Assembly (NCBI GenBank): GCA_017548605.1
Contig: JAFYZT010000040.1
Location: 186,001 to 250,000, forward strand
DNA: 64,000 bases
Direction: 5' to 3'
Source: Prevotella sp.
Lineage (GTDB): Bacteria > Bacteroidota > Bacteroidia > Bacteroidales > Bacteroidaceae
Position numbers and translations under genes: made by a program. The notes beneath the pieces are model-generated. The model ran no database searches. It was not told the origin of the DNA and saw only the letters and a list, made by a program, of their open reading frames with translations. Every line of letters begins with the position of its first letter. Position 1 is the first letter of the stretch. This document shows positions 58,183 through 64,000 of this stretch, one piece after another.

Positions 58183-59007
58183 TTAGTAATTAGAGGGTAA
58201 TGGTATTATATCTGAAAAGCATTCATAATTCTTATATGACTCAAACCCTGGCAATATATCTAATTCATTTTCATCTGAATACTCCTTAAAAAAACAACTT
58301 AAATACTTGCCATCTTCAAATATGTAGTAAGCTATATTATGAGATAAGACGAATTCGTATTTGGTAGAAGATTGAGTTATATTTTTATCCCTATCTCCTG
58401 TGTTTATTGCTTTTATTATGTCGAATAATGTGTCAAAAGGGTATTTAGAGGCTTGAAAGCGACTTATATTAACACGAAAGCAAAGGTCATGTGTTTTTAG
58501 GTAAAAAGAATTAGATAAATTGTCGTTAACAGAAGTCTGGCAGTATTCATAAATGGTATCATTCTTGACGGCTCTAAAATAACGGGTGGCTGGCTGATCA
58601 ACACAGTCTTTTACAAAACTACCAGATTTGTTCCACCATCTAAATGAAACTTGGTTAATCCAATAATCTCCTTTTTTCCTATACTTAATAATACTGTCAG
58701 TATTTTCAATTTTTTTTACATAACAATATTTTCTATTTTTCCATACATATACATGCGAAGATGAATCAGCAAAGCCCTCCCCTTCCATTTTAAATTCATT
58801 AAACCGCTTATATGTTTTGTATTCGTTCATGGATGGCATCGGGTTAATATCCCAATAATAATCATCACTATATTGAAAAGCATCACTTAATAATTGTATT
58901 CCACCATCAAGATAATCGTTGTCTGGCATGTCAACCTTGTTAGATTGGCATGAACATATAAAGCTCATAAAAACAACGATAATGATAAGGTTGAAATGAT
59001 TGTCCAT
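58183..59007 (-). CDS. AT-rich orphan lipoprotein
   Basis: A 274-residue lipoprotein with signal NHFNLIIIVVFMSFICSC and lipobox Cys near residue 20. The mature part is rich in Tyr, Asn, Lys and Asp (YSDDYYWDINPMPSMNEYKTYKRF) and shows no known domain. Base composition is clearly more AT-rich than neighbours, with many ATA, AGA and TTA codons, which suggests recent transfer. It is 21 bases downstream of the DUF4919 gene on the same strand. An immunity or surface protein is one possibility, but nothing in the sequence proves it. Confidence 0.65.
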   Translation of the reverse strand: MDNHFNLIIIVVFMSFICSCQSNKVDMPDNDYLDGGIQLLSDAFQYSDDYYWDINPMPSMNEYKTYKRFNEFKMEGEGFADSSSHVYVWKNRKYCYVKKIENTDSIIKYRKKGDYWINQVSFRWWNKSGSFVKDCVDQPATRYFRAVKNDTIYEYCQTSVNDNLSNSFYLKTHDLCFRVNISRFQASKYPFDTLFDIIKAINTGDRDKNITQSSTKYEFVLSHNIAYYIFEDGKYLSCFFKEYSDENELDILPGFESYKNYECFSDIIPLPSNY

Positions 59008-59028
59008 GTTGTATTAATTAAATCGTTT

Positions 59029-59727
59029 TCATTTTATACCTCGTTCAATCTCCAATACACGGGTTATTTCAAAGAATAACTGTGGACGAGAATAATATTG
59101 GCTTGACTCTTTCAAATCGAAGCCATCACAATGGCTTGTCATGAATTGACGTTCAAACTCCCAGATTTCAAGATAGTAATGCATAAACAAGTATTCATCG
59201 GAGACGGCCGTCACATAAAAAGGTTGTTCCTCCGTCCCATCGCCTGTGATGGCAATGGTATTGAAGATTCTTTGCATGCGGTAGTAGTAGACCTGTCCCT
59301 CATTGCGGGATACGCAATGTTGAGCAGTTGTGTCTTTCAAAATATAAGCGATAGCAAACGCAGCATTAAACAAAGCTTTCAAACTCACAGGGTTCTTCTT
59401 AAGCTGTTCTCTTGCTCCCTCAAGACATTCCTCATACTTCCCATCTCCCATCAGGACATCCAGATTCCTTCCATCATCAAATTCTGTAAATGGCGTGAGG
59501 AATGACTGTCCATAATATGCCAGTATTCGCTCATTCCACGTCATGGTGGTGTCAAGCTCGCTGGCAGACATCCTTGCCACTAAAGCCCTTATCCTCTCAG
59601 GGTCTTTGTCGGCCACATCTTTTATCTCTTTCCAATCAACCGGAATAATCATACGGCCTTCTTCCTGAGCATTTACTGTCAATGGCATCAAGAGAAGAAA
59701 AACGAAAATACTGAATAACGGTCTCAT
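59029..59727 (-). CDS. DUF4919-family secreted protein
   Basis: A 232-residue protein with a signal peptide (MRPLFSIFVFLLLMPLTVNA) and the DUF4919 pattern. Typical parts are WNERILAYYGQSFLTPFTEF, GKYEECLEGAREQLKKNPVSLKALFNAAFA and MQRIFNTIAITGDGTEEQPFYVTAVSDEYLFMHYYLE. The function of the family is unknown; it is found mainly in Bacteroidetes. Composition is closer to the window average than its downstream neighbour. A promoter lies upstream. Confidence 0.8.
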   Translation of the reverse strand: MRPLFSIFVFLLLMPLTVNAQEEGRMIIPVDWKEIKDVADKDPERIRALVARMSASELDTTMTWNERILAYYGQSFLTPFTEFDDGRNLDVLMGDGKYEECLEGAREQLKKNPVSLKALFNAAFAIAYILKDTTAQHCVSRNEGQVYYYRMQRIFNTIAITGDGTEEQPFYVTAVSDEYLFMHYYLEIWEFERQFMTSHCDGFDLKESSQYYSRPQLFFEITRVLEIERGIK

Positions 59728-59788
59728 CTTCTGTTTCTTTTTGAAAAATACTGTACTATAGGGTTTCTATGGTCCTTTCCTCTTGTTG

Positions 59789-59819
59789 CAAAGATAATCA
59801 AAAAAACAGGCTATTGCAA
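59789..59819 (-). promoter_or_regulatory. Promoter of the DUF4919 gene
   Basis: On the minus strand TTG (59817-59819) is followed after 20 bases by -7 TATCTTTG (59789-59796); the leader is about 60 bases. Confidence 0.55.
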
Positions 59820-60045
59820 TACCTACACTTATATTGACACACTTGAAAATCGTAACAGATTAAGGAACAGTTTGTTATAAAACAGTTGGAATTGTTTTTG
59901 ACACAAGTATTTATACTTTAGGGAGGAGGTCAGCCGTGGGTTGAGCGGTGTGATAGATGTCCGTCGCTGATAGATTTTTAATTATGAGTGTAAAGGTAAT
60001 GATAATTCTGAAGAATTAAGAAAAAAGAAGGGAAAAAAGAGCAGT
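59820..60045. other. Gap between divergent DUF4919 and epimerase genes
   Basis: About 225 bases with no gene, array or hairpin recognised. A GGGAGGAGGTCAGCC tract lies near 59921 and an AAGAAGGGAAAAAAGAGC purine run precedes the epimerase promoter. Confidence 0.4.
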
Positions 60046-60078
60046 GTTGCAAAGATTGCGAAAAAAGTTGTATATTTG
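60046..60078 (+). promoter_or_regulatory. Promoter of the epimerase-peptidase unit
   Basis: GTTG (60046-60049) and -7 TATATTTG (60071-60078) are 21 bases apart; the ATG at 60129 lies 50 bases downstream. Confidence 0.6.
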
Positions 60079-60128
60079 CACATCATATATTTTGGAGAAC
60101 TGATTACTGGACCCTAAACTATTACAAA

Positions 60129-61184
60129 ATGAGAATTCTATTTATCGGTGGCACCGGCACCATCAGCTCGGCCATCACAAGACAATTGGCGAAGAGTGAA
60201 CATGAATTATGGTTGTTGAACCGAGGCAACCGTCGGAACGAAGTGCCCGAAGGCGTGAGACAGGTGATTGTCGATATCAACGATGAGGCGGCTGTGCTTC
60301 GTGAACTGGGTGACACCCGTTTTGACGTGGTATGCGACTTCATCGTGTTCACAACAGACCAATTGGAGCGCGATTACCGTCTTTTCAAGGACCGCACACG
60401 ACAATATGTGTTCATCAGCAGTGCGTCGGCATATCATAAACCCGCCCGTAATTACGTCATCACCGAAGGAACAACGCTGGCCAACCCCCACTGGCAGTAT
60501 TCACGCGACAAGATAGCCTGTGAGGAGATGTTGATGAAATGGTACCGTGAGACTGGTTTTCCCGTGACCATCGTCCGTCCGAGTCATACCTATTGCGAAC
60601 GCAGTGTACCCGTAGGCTTCCATGGTCCGAAAGGCAGTTGGCAGGTATTGAAGCGCATGATAGAAGGCAAGCCCGTATTGGTGCATGGTGACGGCAGTTC
60701 GTTGTGGACAATGACCTGGAACGAAGATTTCGCCCAAGGATTCATCGGTCTGTTGGGCAACCCCCACGCCATCGGCGAGGCTTTCCAAATCATGTCGGAC
60801 GAGTCGCTCTCATGGGACCAGATTTACGAAGCCGTGGCGGCAGCCCTCGGTGTGACGCTCAAGCCATACCACGTATCGTCCGACTTCCTAAATGCCGTGG
60901 CTCCGAAAGAATACGACGTGGAAGGCAATCTGTTGGGCGACAAGGCACTGACGGTGGTTTTTGACTGTTCGAAGCTGAAGCATGCCGTGCCTGGATTCCA
61001 ATGCACAGTACGTTTCGAGGAGGGTGCGCGCCGTTGCGTGGAATACCTTATGAGCCATCCCGAATGTCAAGTTGAAGATCCCGAGTTCGACCAATGGTGC
61101 GACAGGGTGATTGACGCGCTGGAAAAAGCGAAAAAAGCAATAATACCCACCCCGGCCCTCCCAAAGGGAGGGGGGAATAGGTAA
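60129..61184 (+). CDS. NAD-dependent epimerase/dehydratase (extended SDR)
   Basis: A 351-residue extended short-chain dehydrogenase. The Rossmann start is RILFIGGTGTISSAITRQLA (residues 2-21), followed by FISSASAYHKP and the catalytic YSRDK (YxxxK, near residue 123). The substrate part includes VRPSHTYCERSVPVGFHGPKGSW and MTWNEDFAQGFIGLLGN. Together these resemble epimerase-like proteins related to CSP41; the substrate is unknown. The last residues (PTPALPKGGGNR) and the path to the stop codon are coded by the GC-rich hairpin element, so the C-terminus is a repeat-derived extension. The M3 peptidase gene follows 15 bases on. Confidence 0.85.
   Translation: MRILFIGGTGTISSAITRQLAKSEHELWLLNRGNRRNEVPEGVRQVIVDINDEAAVLRELGDTRFDVVCDFIVFTTDQLERDYRLFKDRTRQYVFISSASAYHKPARNYVITEGTTLANPHWQYSRDKIACEEMLMKWYRETGFPVTIVRPSHTYCERSVPVGFHGPKGSWQVLKRMIEGKPVLVHGDGSSLWTMTWNEDFAQGFIGLLGNPHAIGEAFQIMSDESLSWDQIYEAVAAALGVTLKPYHVSSDFLNAVAPKEYDVEGNLLGDKALTVVFDCSKLKHAVPGFQCTVRFEEGARRCVEYLMSHPECQVEDPEFDQWCDRVIDALEKAKKAIIPTPALPKGGGNR
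61144..61176 (+). repeat. GC-rich hairpin element inside the epimerase gene end
   Basis: ATACCCACCCCGGCCCTCCC followed by AAAGGGAGGGG; the CCCTCCC and GGGAGGG parts pair. It is part of the coding sequence. Near-identical copies lie at 30339-30370 and 63366-63420. Confidence 0.8.
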
Positions 61185-61199
61185 TCCTTAAACAATAAT

Positions 61200-63368
61200 A
61201 TGAATATTACGAAAACACTTTTAACTATCGGTTTGGCATCGGCGATGATGCATTCCGCCGCCATGCCGTATGACGGCAATGGTATGAACGACAGAGGCGG
61301 CAACGGACAAGGTCCGTCTGCCGGACGAGAGAACCCGTTGCTGGTGGAGAGCGGTCTGCTCTTCGGTGCTCCCGACTTCAGTAAGATTGAAGCATCGGAC
61401 TACCTGCCCGCCATCCAGGAGGGCATTCGTCAACAGCGTGAGAACATAGGACGTATTGTCCTCAGTTCTGCTACGCCCACTTTCCAGAATACCATTGTGG
61501 CCTTTGAGGAGAGCGGTGTGTTGTTGGAGCGCGTGACGAACATTTTCTTTGGTCTGACGAGTGCTGACAAGACTCCAGAGATAGCGGAGACGGAGAAGGC
61601 TGCCATTCCCCTGCTTACTGATTTGGAGAACGAAATCATGTTCGACAAAGTACTATTCCAGCGTATCAAATATGTGTACGACCATGAGCTGTCGACATTG
61701 CAGGGCGAAGACAAGAAATTGTTGGAGGAGGTGTATAAGGATTTTGTGCGCAGTGGAGCCTTGCTGTCGGACGAGAAGATGGAGCGGATGAAAGCCATCA
61801 ACCTGCGCATCTCCGACCTGCAGCAGCAATGGGGCGACCAGCTGCCCGCTGCCACCAACCATGCCGTGGTATGGGTGAACAGCCGTGAGGAGCTGTCGGG
61901 CCTGAGCGAGGCCGACATCGCCCAATGCAAGAAAGATGCTGAGAGCCGTGGCGGTCAAGCCCCCTACTGCATCGTCATCATCAACACCACACAGCAGCCA
62001 CTGTTGTCGAGTCTTGACAACCGCGACCTGCGTCGTCGTGTGTATGAAGCCTCAATCCATCGTGCCGATGGTAGTGGTTCGTTCAACACTTTCCCCATCG
62101 TGAGCGAGATAGCCCGACTGCGTGCCGAGAAAGCCCAGCTAATGGGTTACGGCAACTACGCCTCGTATTCATTGGAGAAGACAATGGCCAAGACCACCGA
62201 CAGGGTATATACTTTCCTTCGCCAGCTCATCGACGCCTACCGGCCGAAGGCCGATGCCGAGACGCGAGCTATCGAGGCCTACGCCCGCAGGACGATGGGT
62301 AACAGCTTCCAGTTGGAGCCCTACGACCGTTTCTATTACTCTGCCAAGATGAAACAAGAGACATACAACCTCTCCGATGATGAGGTGAAGCCTTATTTCA
62401 ATGTTGACAGTGTACTCATCAACGGAGTGTTCTATGCCGCCGGGCGAGTGTATGGCCTGACGTTCAAAGAGCGCAAGGACATACCCACCTATCATCCCGA
62501 TATGAAAGTGTTTGAAGTGTTGGACAAGGACGGGCGGTCGCGTGCCCTTTTCTACTGCGACTATTTCCGCCGTCCCACTAAACGTGGCGGTGCATGGATG
62601 AGTGAGTTTGCCCAGCAGAGTCACCTGCGCCACCAGCATCCCATCATATACAATGTGTGCAACAGTGCTAAAGCTCCCGACGGCCAGCCGTCATTGCTCA
62701 CGTGGGATGAGGTGACCACGATGTTCCATGAGTTTGGCCATGCCCTGCATGGCATGTTGTCGGACTGCCGATACTCCAAGTTAGCAGGTACCAGTGTGGC
62801 CCGTGACTTTGTGGAGATGCCGTCGCAGTTCAACGAGTCGTTCGCTACCATCCCCGAGATATTCGACCATTTTGCCCGCCATGCGGAAACAGGTCAGCCG
62901 ATGCCTGCCGACATGAAGAAAAAGATGTTGGAGTCCATCAATTTCCATTCCGCCTACGCGTTAGGTGAGAACCTGGCAGCCACCTGCCTGGACCTGGCTT
63001 GGCACACTCTCGACATTTCGGCCATACCGACAGCCGAGCAAGCGAGTGCTTTCGAGACCGAGGCCCTGCAACGTGTGGGACTGCTCGACCATCAGGTACC
63101 ACCACGCTACTCCACCAGCTATTTCAACCATGTCTGGGGCGGCGGTTACGCTGCGGGTTACTACAGCTATCTCTGGACGGAAGTCCTTGCCGTGAATGTG
63201 GCCGACTGTTTTGCGAACCGTGGCGCCTTGCGCAGAGAGGTGGGACAAGCTTTCCGCGACCAGGTACTTAGCCGTGGCAATACCGGTGACCTGATGGAGA
63301 TGTTCAGCAACTTCACAGGACTGGCGCAGCCCGATGCTGCAGCATTGTTGAAAGCGAGGGGGCTGTGA
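61200..63368 (+). CDS. M3-family zinc metallopeptidase (Dcp-like), exported
   Basis: A peptidyl-dipeptidase/oligopeptidase of family M3 that trims short peptides. The 722-residue protein has a signal-like N-terminus (MNITKTLLTIGLASAMMHSAAM). The long helical M3 N-terminal region follows (SKIEASDYLPAIQEGIRQQRENIGRI). The zinc site HEFGHALHGM lies near residue 510, and FNESFATIPEIFDHFA further down supplies the third ligand region. Closing parts VWGGGYAAGYYSYLWTEVLAVNVADCF and LSRGNTGDLMEMFSNFTG are typical of Dcp. A hairpin element directly follows the stop codon. Confidence 0.93.
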   Translation: MNITKTLLTIGLASAMMHSAAMPYDGNGMNDRGGNGQGPSAGRENPLLVESGLLFGAPDFSKIEASDYLPAIQEGIRQQRENIGRIVLSSATPTFQNTIVAFEESGVLLERVTNIFFGLTSADKTPEIAETEKAAIPLLTDLENEIMFDKVLFQRIKYVYDHELSTLQGEDKKLLEEVYKDFVRSGALLSDEKMERMKAINLRISDLQQQWGDQLPAATNHAVVWVNSREELSGLSEADIAQCKKDAESRGGQAPYCIVIINTTQQPLLSSLDNRDLRRRVYEASIHRADGSGSFNTFPIVSEIARLRAEKAQLMGYGNYASYSLEKTMAKTTDRVYTFLRQLIDAYRPKADAETRAIEAYARRTMGNSFQLEPYDRFYYSAKMKQETYNLSDDEVKPYFNVDSVLINGVFYAAGRVYGLTFKERKDIPTYHPDMKVFEVLDKDGRSRALFYCDYFRRPTKRGGAWMSEFAQQSHLRHQHPIIYNVCNSAKAPDGQPSLLTWDEVTTMFHEFGHALHGMLSDCRYSKLAGTSVARDFVEMPSQFNESFATIPEIFDHFARHAETGQPMPADMKKKMLESINFHSAYALGENLAATCLDLAWHTLDISAIPTAEQASAFETEALQRVGLLDHQVPPRYSTSYFNHVWGGGYAAGYYSYLWTEVLAVNVADCFANRGALRREVGQAFRDQVLSRGNTGDLMEMFSNFTGLAQPDAAALLKARGL

Positions 63369-63420
63369 GAATACCCACCCCGGCCCTGACACCCACCCCA
63401 GCCCTCCCGAAGGGAGGGTG
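63366..63420 (+). repeat. GC-rich hairpin element, duplicated core
   Basis: ACCCACCCCGGCCCT is followed by a second ACCCACCCCAGCCCTCCC and GAAGGGAGGG. The first copy lacks the closing arm and the second has it. It starts at the dcp-like stop codon. Confidence 0.75.
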
Positions 63421-63460
63421 ATGACAACCCCAACTTCACTACCTGTAGGAAGGATATAAG

Positions 63461-63497
63461 GAAAGCCGCACTCCCCTAAAGGGGACGTGCGACTTTC
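63461..63497. terminator. Terminator between convergent M3 peptidase and esterase genes
   Basis: GAAAGCCGCACTCCCC pairs with GGGGACGTGCGACTTTC, with one bulged base and one mismatch, around a TAAA loop. T-rich and A-rich flanks make it usable on both strands. Confidence 0.7.
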
Positions 63498-63546
63498 TAT
63501 TTGCATGTGACAATTTTTCGCTTAATTCTTGTATGAAATGTCTATG

Positions 63547-64000
<454 letters not shown>

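Overview
The window looks like a chromosomal segment of a Bacteroidales bacterium, most likely Prevotellaceae. Supporting signs are the Bacteroidetes promoter form (TTTG, about 20 bases, TAnnTTTG) ahead of many genes, a fused MurF-alanine racemase, a fused fucokinase/GDP-fucose pyrophosphorylase (Fkp), a GSCFA protein, a DUF4919 protein, a type III (lysine) phosphoglycerate dehydrogenase next to serC and DUF1015, and many lipoproteins. No phage, insertion sequence, integrase or CRISPR array was seen. One tRNA gene, tRNA-Ser(CGA), is present. The genus call is inference.

Layout: 0-5 kb holds thiL, queC, a GH28 pectinase, trmO and a PAP2 phosphatase. 5-9.3 kb holds tRNA-Ser, an IMPACT/YigZ protein and the serine block DUF1015-serA-serC. 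9.5-16.4 kb holds a DbpA-type helicase, two TPR proteins and gyrA. 16.8-20.2 kb is an envelope operon (sorting-domain-like protein, L,D-transpeptidase, ECF sigma factor, putative anti-sigma factor, Spy-like protein). 20.3-28.2 kb holds RNase Z, a lipoprotein, mazG, a GH9 glucanase, an iron alcohol dehydrogenase, a frameshifted threonine aldolase and a WalJ-like metallo-hydrolase. 28.8-38.3 kb holds uxaB, an MFS transporter, panB, a HAD phosphatase, rsmG, a second metallo-hydrolase, ruvC and a double-ATPase ABC protein. 38.5-47.2 kb holds an MlaD-like protein, a cell-wall amidase, folB, the B12-dependent ribonucleotide reductase, a nitroreductase and several lipoproteins. 47.3-58 kb holds an ExuT-like transporter, MurF-Alr, GSCFA, Fkp and a YfhO-like protein. 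58-64 kb holds an AT-rich orphan lipoprotein, DUF4919, an SDR epimerase, an M3 peptidase and a truncated esterase.

Functional links: GH28, the hexuronate transporter and UxaB would release, import and begin to reduce galacturonate from pectin, though the three are scattered. Fkp would salvage L-fucose for surface glycans. MurF-Alr, the L,D-transpeptidase, the amidase and the ECF system act on the cell envelope.

The most unusual signal is in the gaps between genes. Nearly every gap carries short degenerate tandem arrays with a strict period: heptads (GTGANNN, GTTNNGA, GGCAAGR, AACGTTG), octamers (GTAAAAR, ATTAAAAG), octamer triads (GACAnAR-GAACAnAR-GGACATA), decamers built on CCTAGG, and a GC-rich hairpin element. 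The arrays butt against start codons, supply stop codons and C-terminal residues, and in at least three genes (GSCFA, fkp, mazG) lie inside the reading frame. This looks like an active gap-filling repeat process and is the best candidate here for an undescribed system.
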